Shown here: in pieces, positions 1 to 6,815 of the stretch
Layout of the letters: the number at the start of each line of letters is the position of its first letter
How positions within the stretch are numbered: position 1 is the first letter of the stretch
From: Deltaproteobacteria bacterium
Lineage (GTDB): Bacteria; Myxococcota_A; UBA9160
NCBI GenBank assembly: GCA_003520425.1
Contig: DOUU01000323.1
Coordinates: 12,950-19,764 of the forward strand
Length of the DNA stretch: 6,815 nucleotides
Direction of reading: 5' to 3'
The notes under the pieces: model-generated
What the model was told of the DNA's origin: nothing
The model's database searches: none
The model's input: the letters and a program-made list of their open reading frames with translations, nothing else
Made by a program: the position numbers and the translations under genes

Positions 1-39
1 GGCGTCAAGGAAAGACAGGGGACCGTTCGCAGTGCGGGG
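1..39. other. Short stretch downstream of msrB
   Basis: These 39 bases lie between the window edge and the msrB stop. I see no hairpin with a T-run, so no terminator is called, and no gene fragment is recognisable. Confidence 0.4.
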
Positions 40-591
40 CTACGGATTCTTGCCGCTCGACTGGAAGAGCGGAAGGTACGCCTCGTAGCCCTCTTGGCGA
101 AGTCGCTCCGCGGGAATGAAGCGCAGCGCGGCCGAGTTCATGCAGTAGCGAAGACCCGTGGGCGGCGGTCCGTCGTCGAAGACGTGTCCCAGGTGGGAGT
201 CCGCGTGCGCCGAGCGAACCTCCGTGCGCACGGAGAAGAGACGCCGATCCTCTCTCTGGACGATATCTTTCGGCTCAAGGGGCCGGGTGAAGCTCGGCCA
301 GCCCGTGCCCGAGTCGTATTTGTCGAGCGAGGAGAAGAGGGGCTCTCCCGAGACCACGTCGACGTAGATTCCCGCCGCATGGTTGTCCCAGTAGGTGTTG
401 TGAAACGCGGGCTCCGTGGCTTCCTGCTGCGTGACTTGGTACTGCAGCGGCGTGAGCGAACGCCGCAGCTCCGCATCGCTCGGCTTGTGGAAGCTCGCCG
501 CATCCCATCCCTTCGCTGGAGTTTGCGCCGCGACAGGCGCGGCAAAGAGCAGGAATGACACAGTGGCAGCAAACCGCTTCGCACGATTCAT
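40..591 (-). CDS. msrB: Exported peptide-methionine (R)-S-oxide reductase MsrB, zinc-free and lacking the resolving cysteine
   Basis: The product (183 aa) reduces the R epimer of methionine sulfoxide in proteins. The start at 591 gives MNRAKRF and an ATGA overlap with the msrA stop, so translation is probably coupled; an in-frame ATG at 606 would add only five residues. Residues 1-22 form a signal peptide (basic start, hydrophobic core, VAA before Gln), so the enzyme should act outside the cytoplasm. The SelR/MsrB fold follows: [13 protein letters not shown] (about 74-86), GWPSF (97-101), [15 protein letters not shown] (127-141) and RYCMNSA (148-154) with catalytic Cys150. That is the only cysteine. 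The two CxxC zinc knuckles are absent, as in the zinc-free branch. The place where the Neisseria PilB-type enzyme has its resolving Cys (SGCGWPSF) is Thr96 here, so Cys150 must be re-reduced directly or by a partner protein. Family assignment is very secure. Confidence 0.96.
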   Translation of the reverse strand: MNRAKRFAATVSFLLFAAPVAAQTPAKGWDAASFHKPSDAELRRSLTPLQYQVTQQEATEPAFHNTYWDNHAAGIYVDVVSGEPLFSSLDKYDSGTGWPSFTRPLEPKDIVQREDRRLFSVRTEVRSAHADSHLGHVFDDGPPPTGLRYCMNSAALRFIPAERLRQEGYEAYLPLFQSSGKNP

Positions 592-1196
592 CGGTTCGTC
601 CCCCACAGCTCCTCGAGGCGTTTGTCCCGCCCGCAGTTCCAGCGGTAGAACGCGTAGCGCGCGGGATTTTTCTCGTGATACTTCTGGTGATACTCCTCGG
701 CCGGATAGAACTCGGTCGCCGGCACGATTTCCGTCACGATGGGCGCCTTGAAGCGCTTCGACTCCTCGAGCGCGTGCTTCGACGCCTCGGCGAGACGGTG
801 CTGCTCGTCTCCTTGGTAGAAGATCACGCTTCGGTACTGGTGGCCGTGGTCGCAGAACTGTGCTTCGGGCGTCAGGGGGTCGATGTTGTGCCAGAAGACG
901 GTGAGGAGCTCCTCATAGTGGATCTGCTGCGGGTCGAAGACGACGAGGACCGACTCCGCGTGGCCGGTGCCGCCGGCGGAGACCTCTTCGTAGGTCGGAT
1001 TCTTCGTGTGTCCTCCCGTGTAGCCGACGGTGGTGGAGAGGACGCCCTTTAGCTCCTCGAAGGGCGGCTGCATGCACCAGAAGCAGCCCCCGGCGAAGAT
1101 CGCAGTCTCCGTCTTCGGAGGGTCGCTCGCGAAGACGGCGCTCGGCAGCGCTCCGAGCACAAGCGCCGCAATCCACGTTCGGAAGATGCCCTTCAC
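588..1196 (-). CDS. msrA: Exported peptide-methionine (S)-S-oxide reductase MsrA
   Basis: The product (202 aa) reduces the S epimer of methionine sulfoxide. The GTG start at 1196 is chosen because a GGGAG ribosome site lies seven bases upstream and because it gives a clean signal peptide: [12 protein letters not shown], then a hydrophobic core ending VFA before Ser (about residue 23). The upstream ATG at 1280 would add 28 Arg/Gly-rich residues of no recognisable kind. GCFWC at 37-41 contains catalytic Cys38, Phe39 and Trp40. By spacing from Cys38, the substrate-pocket residues match Tyr69, Glu81 (GHAE), Asp116 and Tyr121 (HQYRS). Cys188, in the C-terminal YRWNCGRD tail, is the probable resolving cysteine. 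Cys41 and Cys115 are also present. The gene precedes msrB, with which it shares four bases, so the two are almost certainly co-transcribed as an extracytoplasmic repair pair. No thioredoxin-like or DsbD-like reductant is encoded in the window. Confidence 0.96.
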   Translation of the reverse strand: MKGIFRTWIAALVLGALPSAVFASDPPKTETAIFAGGCFWCMQPPFEELKGVLSTTVGYTGGHTKNPTYEEVSAGGTGHAESVLVVFDPQQIHYEELLTVFWHNIDPLTPEAQFCDHGHQYRSVIFYQGDEQHRLAEASKHALEESKRFKAPIVTEIVPATEFYPAEEYHQKYHEKNPARYAFYRWNCGRDKRLEELWGTNR

Positions 1197-1375
1197 CCAG
1201 AAACTCCCTTCTCCCGCTTTCCCGAGTTCGATGCCGGCGAAGGAGAGCCGTTTCCCCGGGCTCCCCCGCCTCCCTCGCAACCCGCCGCACCGGCTAAGCT
1301 CCGAGCTCTCACCCGCGGGCGCTTGGGGGCCCTCTCTCCCCCGCCCACTCGTTGGGTCTAGGGGCGGGCGCTGTT
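1197..1375. other. Divergent intergenic region between msrA and the ABC importer
   Basis: This 179-base stretch must hold the start signals for two divergent units, but no convincing -35/-10 pair is visible on either strand. I looked for a cobalamin-riboswitch B12 box on the plus strand and did not see one. Close to the importer start are two small inverted repeats that cannot form together: GGGGG (1325-1329) with CCCCC (1338-1342), and CCCGCCC (1340-1346) with GGGCGGG (1362-1368). The right arm of the second is also the only plausible ribosome site for the ATG at 1376. In DNA this GC-rich such short repeats may be chance. Confidence 0.5.
1204..1210 (-). promoter_or_regulatory. Ribosome binding site of msrA that fixes its GTG start
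   Basis: On the minus strand AAGGGAG reads here, ending seven bases before the GTG at 1196. It is the best Shine-Dalgarno match near the gene and supports the GTG start over the ATG at 1280. Confidence 0.7.
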
Positions 1376-2281
1376 ATGGGGCTTACGCCGGGCCGAGCTT
1401 GGCGGCAACTCCGACGCGGAGGACTCCTCCTCGCACTCCTCGCGCTGGGGGAGATCTCCTTCGCTGCTCCGCCATCGGCGAAATCCAGGGCCGCGGCCCC
1501 TCCCTCTCGCATCGTGTCTCTCAATCCCTCCCTCACAGCCATCCTGGTGGCGCTCGGCGCGGCCAACCTTCTGGTGGGGATCGACGACTTCTCCGCCCAG
1601 CAGGAGCCCGCCCTTTCGTCGCTTCCCACGGTCGGCGGGCTCTACGATCCGAGCCTCGAGGCCGTGGTGGCGCTGCGCCCGGACCTCGTGGTCCTCGTGC
1701 CGAGCGCTGCGCAGCGTGATTTTCGCGCGCGGCTCGAGAGCCTCGGAGTGTCCGTGCTCGCGGTCTCACCCCTTAGCTTCGAGGAAGTGCTTGCTTCGAT
1801 CGAGACCCTTGGCGCGCGCACCGGTCACGCGGCGGCGGCCCACGCCCGTGTGGCTGCGATCGAGGCAGAGCGCGCTCGGGTCGAACGCGCGGCGGCCGGG
1901 CGCCCGCGGCCCCGCACGGTCCTTGTGCTTCAGCGCGAGCCGCTTTTCGTGGTGGGCGCGGGCAGCTTCATCGATGACATGATGCGGTCGGCGGGTGCGC
2001 AGAACGTGGGCGCGGAGTTCTCCGAGCCCTACCCACGCGCCTCTCTCGAATGGCTCGTGGCCGCTCGTCCGGAGGTGATCCTGGATGCCTCTTCGGAGCC
2101 CGGAACACCCTGGGAGTTCTGGTCGCGCTGGCCATCGATTCCCGCAGTCGAACGAGGACGGGTCATCGCGCTCGCCGCCGGAGTGGTGACTTTGCCGGGC
2201 CCGCAGCTCGACCGCGCGCTGCGCGTCCTTGCGGAGGCCCTCGCTCCGCCCGAGAGCGAGCGCGCAGGTTCCGCACCGTGA
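1376..2281 (+). CDS. Periplasmic solute-binding protein of a B12/iron-complex ABC importer (BtuF-like)
   Basis: The product (301 aa) should capture the ligand in the periplasm and deliver it to the permease encoded next. ATG at 1376 follows a G-rich site by seven bases; a TTG at 1352 would add eight residues. Residues 1-30 look like a signal peptide (Arg-rich start, LLLALLALG core, SFA before Ala-Pro). The protein contains no cysteine, so it is not a lipoprotein. The type III binding fold shows RIVSLNPSLTAI (45-56) at the first strand, GGLYDPSLEAVVALRPDLV (87-105), a long Ala/Arg-rich linking helix near 145-176, then GAGSFIDDMM (194-203), SLEWLVAARPEVIL (223-236) and GPQLDRAL (275-282). Glu95 and Glu225 sit where BtuF has the two glutamates that dock on BtuC arginines. 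The DPSLEAVVALRPDLV block is closest to BtuF as I remember that family, but haem or siderophore binding cannot be excluded. Confidence 0.88.
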   Translation: MGLTPGRAWRQLRRGGLLLALLALGEISFAAPPSAKSRAAAPPSRIVSLNPSLTAILVALGAANLLVGIDDFSAQQEPALSSLPTVGGLYDPSLEAVVALRPDLVVLVPSAAQRDFRARLESLGVSVLAVSPLSFEEVLASIETLGARTGHAAAAHARVAAIEAERARVERAAAGRPRPRTVLVLQREPLFVVGAGSFIDDMMRSAGAQNVGAEFSEPYPRASLEWLVAARPEVILDASSEPGTPWEFWSRWPSIPAVERGRVIALAAGVVTLPGPQLDRALRVLAEALAPPESERAGSAP

Positions 2282-3315
2282 GCGCTGCGTCCCCTCTCTC
2301 ACCGGGTCGGCTGGCACTGGTTCTCCTTCTTCTTCTCGCTCTCCTCCTCTTCTCAGGGACTCTCGCGCTGATCGCCGGCCCGGCCTGGCTACCCCCGCGC
2401 GAGGTCCTCCGCATTCTCCTTGGAGGCTCGGCCTCCTCGGGTGCCCCAGCCGCAGACATCGTGCTGCGGATCCGCCTGCCGCGGCTTCTCCTCGGCGGGA
2501 TTGTCGGCGCGTCGCTCTCCGTCTCGGGGGTTCTGTTCCAGGCTTTGCTTCGCAATCCCCTCGCAGACCCCTTTGTGCTCGGAGTCTCGGGCGGCGCCGC
2601 GCTCGGCGGGATCCTCGTGCTCGGATTCGGCGGGGCCCTCGGCCTCGGCTACGCCGCGGTCCCGCCCGCCGCCTTCCTGGGATCGATCGCGACAGCGCTT
2701 CTGCTTTTCGCGGTCGCCGGGGGGCGCGGGCGTCTCTCTTCCACGAGTCTCCTCCTCACCGGGGTCGTCTTCAACGCGATTGCGTCAGCCGCCATCGTGT
2801 TTGTGGCCTCCCTCTCCGGTCTCTCCGAGGGCACAAGCATCTTCCTTTGGCTGATTGGGAGTCTCTCGGCTCCACGGGAGAGCGCGACGCTCCTCGTCGC
2901 CCTTTTTCTGCTTGCGGGGCTCGCCTTCGTCTGGCCGCAGGCGCGGCGCCTCGACCTTCTCGCGCTCGGGGAAGAGTCCGCCGCGCAGCTTGGCGTCGAC
3001 GTCGAGCGCGTGAAGCGCATTCTCCTTGCCGCGACCTCCCTCATGGTGGGCGCCGCGGTTTCGGTGTCGGGTCTCATCGGCTTTGTGGGCCTCATCATTC
3101 CCCATCTTCTCCGGCTTCTCGTGGGTCCCGACCACCGTCTGCTCGTGCCCGCTTCGGCCCTCGGGGGTGCCGTCTTCCTTATCCTCTGTGACACGGCTGC
3201 GCGTACGCTTCTCGCGGGAGGTGAGCTTCCCGTGGGTGCCATCACCGCTCTCGCGGGTGGGCCCCTCTTTCTTTTCCTCCTGCGGCGGCAGGTGGGGAGA
3301 AACCTCCTGCCATGA
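2278..3315 (+). CDS. FecCD/BtuC-family ABC importer permease
   Basis: This is an integral inner-membrane subunit (345 aa, the usual 320-350 for the family) that dimerises to form the import channel. The GTG start at 2278 overlaps the preceding stop as GTGA, and the open frame extends upstream only as a shadow of the binding-protein gene. Hydrophobic segments run from 12-35 (Leu-rich helix 1) to the C terminus, consistent with the ten-helix BtuC topology. Family signatures are RLPRLLLGGIVGASLSVSG (66-84), ALLRNPLADPFVLGVSGG (89-106), the cytoplasmic coupling segment LGEESAAQLGVDVERVK (230-246), SGLIGFVGLIIPHLLR (264-279) and ELPVGAITALAGGPLF (316-331). Arg66, Arg69 and Arg309 fall where BtuC has the arginines that pair with BtuF glutamates. 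Translation is probably coupled at both ends. Ligand (cobalamin, haem or ferric siderophore) is not decided by this subunit. Confidence 0.93.
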   Translation: MSAASPLSPGRLALVLLLLLALLLFSGTLALIAGPAWLPPREVLRILLGGSASSGAPAADIVLRIRLPRLLLGGIVGASLSVSGVLFQALLRNPLADPFVLGVSGGAALGGILVLGFGGALGLGYAAVPPAAFLGSIATALLLFAVAGGRGRLSSTSLLLTGVVFNAIASAAIVFVASLSGLSEGTSIFLWLIGSLSAPRESATLLVALFLLAGLAFVWPQARRLDLLALGEESAAQLGVDVERVKRILLAATSLMVGAAVSVSGLIGFVGLIIPHLLRLLVGPDHRLLVPASALGGAVFLILCDTAARTLLAGGELPVGAITALAGGPLFLFLLRRQVGRNLLP

Positions 3316-4139
3316 GCGAGCTCGTCCTCGGCTTCGAGGCCGTGCGTCTTCAGCTCGGCGGCCGATCCGTGCTCCAGGGCGTCGATCTCGTGCTCTTTGC
3401 CGGGGAGATTCTGGGCCTCCTCGGCGCGAACGGCGCGGGCAAGACCTCGCTCTTGCGAATCGCGACGGGGGTTCTCGCTCCCGACGACGGTGCGGTTCGC
3501 CTTTTCGGCCGCCCGGTCGGAGAGTTTTCACGCGCTGAGCTCGCGCGGCGCATTGCGCTCGTGCCCCAGCGCTCCGAGGTCCCCTTCCCCTATCCGGCGG
3601 CAGAGATCGTGCGGATGGGGCGTGCGCCGCACCTCGGTCTTCTCGGCTTCGAGTCCCGGGAGGACGTGGCCATTGCCGAGCGCGCCATGGAGGAGGTCGG
3701 GATTCGCGAGCTCGCAGGGCGCTCCATCCTCGAGCTCTCGGGGGGAGAGCAGCAGCTCGTGGCCATTGCCCGCGGCCTCGTCCAGGCGACGCCGATCCTC
3801 TTGCTCGATGAGCCGACAGCCTTTCTCGACCTTCGTCACCGCGTGCACGTGCTTCGCCTCGTGCGCGGGCTTGCCCGCGCCGGCCGAGCCGTGCTCGTGG
3901 TCTCCCACGACCTTGGCCTTGCGGCGCGTTTTTGCGATCGGCTGGCGCTCCTCTCCGGGGGTCACGTGCTTGCCGCGGGGAGCCCGGCGGAGGTGCTGAC
4001 CCCGTCCCACCTTGCAGCCGCCTTTGGCATCGAAGCGACGGTGCTTCGCGCGCCGGACGGAACGCCCATCGTTCTGCCGGAGGGAGACGCCCGGGGCCGC
4101 GAGCCCCGAACCCCCGAGCTCGCTCCGCCCCAGAGATAA
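3312..4139 (+). CDS. ABC importer ATPase (BtuD/FecE/HmuV type)
   Basis: This cytoplasmic nucleotide-binding subunit (275 aa) powers the importer. The ATG at 3312 overlaps the permease stop as ATGA. All motifs are intact: Walker A GANGAGKTS (38-46), Q-loop Gln86 in VPQRSEVPFPY, signature LSGGEQQLV (142-150), Walker B ILLLDEPT (162-169) with Asp166 and catalytic Glu167, D-loop AFLD (170-173) and switch His199 in VVSHD. The segment after the Q-loop (PYPAAEIVRMGRAPH) is typical of the iron-complex/B12 group. The C-terminal 15-20 residues are Arg/Pro/Glu-rich and look like an unconserved tail. It is the last gene of the three-gene operon; downstream lies a sharp drop in G+C and a new promoter region. 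The HmuV (haem), FecE (siderophore) and BtuD (B12) subfamilies are hard to separate on sequence alone. Confidence 0.95.
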   Translation: MSELVLGFEAVRLQLGGRSVLQGVDLVLFAGEILGLLGANGAGKTSLLRIATGVLAPDDGAVRLFGRPVGEFSRAELARRIALVPQRSEVPFPYPAAEIVRMGRAPHLGLLGFESREDVAIAERAMEEVGIRELAGRSILELSGGEQQLVAIARGLVQATPILLLDEPTAFLDLRHRVHVLRLVRGLARAGRAVLVVSHDLGLAARFCDRLALLSGGHVLAAGSPAEVLTPSHLAAAFGIEATVLRAPDGTPIVLPEGDARGREPRTPELAPPQR

Positions 4140-4161
4140 AATCAGTCTTGACTGTTTTTTT
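4138..4161 (+). terminator. Possible weak intrinsic terminator after the ABC operon
   Basis: Directly after the ATPase stop codon, CAGT (4143-4146) and ACTG (4151-4154) can pair around a CTTG loop, followed at once by seven T (4155-4161). An A-run on the 5' side (4138-4141) can extend the stem against the T-run across one mismatch. The shape is that of an intrinsic terminator, but the stem is short and AT-poor strength is doubtful. The same bases could instead be promoter or operator DNA for the next gene. Confidence 0.3.
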
Positions 4162-4183
4162 CTTGCTAGTAAGGTCTTCAAGA
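4145..4183 (+). promoter_or_regulatory. AT-rich promoter/operator candidate for the tetR-oxygenase operon
   Basis: This island is far richer in A+T than anything else in the window. A TTGACT hexamer (4148-4153) resembles a -35 box, with a poor -10 (TAAGGT, 4170-4175) 16 bases on. Alternatively TGCTAGTAA (4164-4172) reads as an extended -10, but a start from it near 4178 would leave out the AAGG ribosome site at 4171-4174, so the two readings conflict. Overlapping inverted repeats suit a repressor: CAGTC-TT-GACTG (4143-4154), CTTGCTAGTAAG (4162-4173, five of six pairs match), and TCTTG (4161-4165) with CAAGA (4179-4183). Autoregulation by the TetR protein encoded next is the natural guess. The repeats are seen; promoter and operator roles are inferred. 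Confidence 0.45.
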
Positions 4184-4825
4184 ATGGGAGCGAGCTCCAA
4201 GCCGCTGCACCGCAGCCAGGACGAAAGAACCGCGCAGACGCGGGCGCGGGTGCTCGATGCGGTGCTCGACTGTCTGGTCGAGCGGGGCTACGCCGGGACG
4301 ACGACGACGGCCGTAGCCGCGCGGGCGGGCGTCTCGCGCGGGGCGCAGCTCCACCACTATCGAACCCGCGCTGCCCTGGTGGCGGCCGCTGTCGAGCATC
4401 TCTATGCGCGCCTTGCGGCTGATTATGAGAAGGCGTTCGCAAATCTGTCGCCCGGGGCGGATCGCGTGGATGCAGCGATCGAGCTCCTCTGGGAGACTTT
4501 TCAAGACCCGCGTCTTGCCGCGGTGCTTGAGCTCTTTGTGGCCGGCCGCACCGACGGCGAGCTTCGCGAGCAGCTCGCCAAGGTCGCTGCCCGTCACCGC
4601 GCAAGAGTGATCGGGCTCGCTCGCGCCTATTTCCCGGTGGCTCCGTCCAAGGAAGAGGAGTTTCAAGGCCTCCTCACCCTGGTGCTCGATGCCCTCCAGG
4701 GGATGGCGGTCGCGCAGCTTGTCGAGCCGGACGAAGCGGGCGCGCACTTCACTCTTGCGCGGCTCAAGCGCGTCGCGAAGGCCGAGCTCCAACGCGGTGA
4801 GACTCTTCGCCGCGCCCGGGCGTAG
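4184..4825 (+). CDS. TetR/AcrR-family transcriptional regulator
   Basis: The product is a 213-aa DNA-binding repressor of usual family length. ATG at 4184 is preceded by AAGG nine bases upstream and directly follows the AT-rich island; the open frame runs upstream to 3932 only as a shadow of the ATPase gene. The N-terminal helix-turn-helix domain covers about 18-66: ARVLDAVLDCLVERGYAG (21-38), then TTTTAVAARAGVSRGAQLHHY (39-59), with the recognition helix at about 50-59. The tyrosine and following Arg-Ala-Ala-Leu are typical of the helix 3/4 junction. Residues 70-205 are the all-helical ligand-binding and dimerisation part; it is variable in this family, so the inducer cannot be read from it. 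The oxygenase gene starts 8 bases after its stop, which points to co-transcription and to control of that enzyme, with a lipid-like ligand as a reasonable guess. Confidence 0.92.
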   Translation: MGASSKPLHRSQDERTAQTRARVLDAVLDCLVERGYAGTTTTAVAARAGVSRGAQLHHYRTRAALVAAAVEHLYARLAADYEKAFANLSPGADRVDAAIELLWETFQDPRLAAVLELFVAGRTDGELREQLAKVAARHRARVIGLARAYFPVAPSKEEEFQGLLTLVLDALQGMAVAQLVEPDEAGAHFTLARLKRVAKAELQRGETLRRARA

Positions 4826-4833
4826 GGGCGGCG

Positions 4834-5715
4834 ATGCCGGATCTCGCGATTCTCGCTGCACCGGGCTACCTCGCGCTCCTTGTCTTGGAAGCGCTCCTCG
4901 TGCGGCAGCTCGGCAAGGGCGCGTACGAGGCACGTGACACGGCGGCGAGCCTCACCATGGGCGTTGGCAACGTGCTCGTGACAGTTGCGATGAAGGGCGC
5001 AACGCTTGGCGCCTTCCTCTTCGCCTATCGGTACCGACTCTTCGAGATTGGAACGGGTCCTTGGGCCTGGGCTCTCCTCTTCGTCGCGGAAGACCTCGTC
5101 TACTACGCGTGGCACCGCGCCTCCCACGAGGTGCGGTTCCTCTGGGCAGCCCACGAGAACCACCACTCGAGCCAGCACTTCAACCTGAGCACCGCGCTGC
5201 GCCAATCGTGGACGACGCCATTCACCACACTGCCCTTCTGGATCCTCTTGCCGCTCGCCGGGTTTGCGCCCTGGATGGTGCTCGTGATGAGCTCCGTGAG
5301 CCTCATCTATCAGTTCTGGATCCACACCGAGCTCATCGATCGCATGGGAGCCTTCGAGTGGATCTTCAATACGCCCTCGCACCACCGGGTGCACCACGGC
5401 GCGAATGTCGAGTATCTCGATCGCAACCACGGCGGCATCCTCATCGTGTGGGACCGCCTCTTCGGGACCTTCGAACCCGAGAGAGCGCCTGTGCGCTATG
5501 GGCTCACCAAGAACATCCACACCTTCGATCCCGTGCGGATCGCCTTCCACGAGTGGGCCGCCATGCTGCGCTCGGCCCTCCGCGCAAGGTCCGTACGCGA
5601 AGCGGCGAGTTATCTCCTCCAGCCGCCGGGCTGGAGCCCGGACGGTTCGACACGCACCGCCCGGGAGCTGCGCCGCGAACTCGCGCGCACCGGGGGGGCC
5701 TCGGCCCTTTCCTAG
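4834..5715 (+). CDS. Membrane di-iron oxygenase, sterol desaturase/fatty acid hydroxylase superfamily, AGMO-like
   Basis: The product (293 aa) is an integral-membrane non-haem di-iron enzyme. ATG at 4834 sits 8 bases after the tetR stop with GGGGCGG as ribosome site. Hydrophobic segments lie near 5-25, 46-66, 76-92 and 131-163 (probably two spans). The histidine clusters are complete: HRASH (94-98), HENHH (107-111) and HHRVHH (183-188), with further His at 164 and 199. Beyond the superfamily signature, FNLSTALRQS (116-125), YQFWIHTELI (159-168), NTPSHHRVHHG (179-189), IVWDRLFGTFE (204-214) and YGLTKNIHTFDP (222-233) match, from memory, the corresponding stretches of animal alkylglycerol monooxygenase (TMEM195), which cleaves the ether bond of alkylglycerols using tetrahydrobiopterin. 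Glu99, right after the first His box, is also kept. An ether-lipid substrate is therefore the best guess; sterol, carotenoid or fatty-acid hydroxylation remains possible. The C-terminal 40 residues are an Arg-rich unconserved tail. Confidence 0.9.
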   Translation: MPDLAILAAPGYLALLVLEALLVRQLGKGAYEARDTAASLTMGVGNVLVTVAMKGATLGAFLFAYRYRLFEIGTGPWAWALLFVAEDLVYYAWHRASHEVRFLWAAHENHHSSQHFNLSTALRQSWTTPFTTLPFWILLPLAGFAPWMVLVMSSVSLIYQFWIHTELIDRMGAFEWIFNTPSHHRVHHGANVEYLDRNHGGILIVWDRLFGTFEPERAPVRYGLTKNIHTFDPVRIAFHEWAAMLRSALRARSVREAASYLLQPPGWSPDGSTRTARELRRELARTGGASALS

Positions 5716-5730
5716 AGCCCCACGCGCCTG

Positions 5731-6815
<1,085 letters not shown>

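Noticed and set aside
1064..1069. Gln instead of the common Glu just after GCFWCM in MsrA, suspected as an active-site loss
   Set aside because: By spacing from the catalytic Cys, the catalytic Glu is the one in GHAE, which is present; the Gln is a tolerated variant.
1197..1375. Cobalamin riboswitch ahead of the BtuF-like gene
   Set aside because: No B12-box-like sequence was seen on the plus strand and the space is short for a full aptamer plus expression platform.
1030..1719. A plus-strand open frame overlapping msrA, the intergenic region and the binding-protein gene
   Set aside because: It overlaps two well-supported genes in other frames and encodes Ser/Pro/Arg-rich low-complexity sequence.
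2321..2354. A long pyrimidine-only tract interrupted by one G
   Set aside because: It is explained by CTC/CTT/TTC codons for the Leu-rich first transmembrane helix of the permease.
4092..4108. CGGGGC / GCCCCG hairpin near the end of the ATPase gene as a terminator
   Set aside because: It lies inside coding sequence, has no T-run directly after it, and such short GC stems are common in this DNA.
2785..4200. A 471-residue minus-strand open frame across the permease and ATPase genes
   Set aside because: Its composition is dominated by Arg, Pro, Gly and Glu, it has no family signature, and it lies wholly over two secure genes.

Overview
The window is GC-rich throughout (about two-thirds G+C by eye) and densely coded. 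Several exported proteins carry signal peptides, including a periplasmic-type solute-binding protein that works with a FecCD-type permease, so the source is probably a Gram-negative (diderm) bacterium. The alkylglycerol-monooxygenase-like gene and the codon style would fit a Myxococcota or other deltaproteobacteria-like lineage, but that placement is an inference and nothing in the window fixes the taxon.

Layout. (1) 40-1196, minus strand: msrA followed by msrB, overlapping by ATGA. Both have signal peptides, so together they look like an extracytoplasmic repair pair for the S and R forms of methionine sulfoxide. (2) 1197-1375: a divergent intergenic region with no promoter I can name; two mutually exclusive small hairpins lie just before the next gene. 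(3) 1376-4139, plus strand: a three-gene ABC importer (binding protein, permease, ATPase) joined by GTGA and ATGA overlaps. It belongs to the B12/haem/ferric-siderophore class and looks most like BtuF-BtuC-BtuD. (4) 4140-4183: a short, strikingly AT-rich control island with nested inverted repeats and a T7 run. (5) 4184-5715, plus strand: a TetR-type repressor gene followed 8 bases later by an integral-membrane di-iron oxygenase of the sterol desaturase/fatty acid hydroxylase superfamily. Its His-box region closely resembles animal alkylglycerol monooxygenase (AGMO). (6) 5716-5778: the eno leader. (7) 5779 to the window end: enolase, cut off by the window edge.

How the genes work together. 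There are three independent units (oxidative protein repair, cofactor or iron-complex import, lipid oxidation under a local regulator) next to a housekeeping glycolytic gene. Most of this is ordinary. The part that best merits a second look is the TetR plus AGMO-like pair with its repeat-rich promoter. I saw no CRISPR array, mobile element, tRNA or rRNA.
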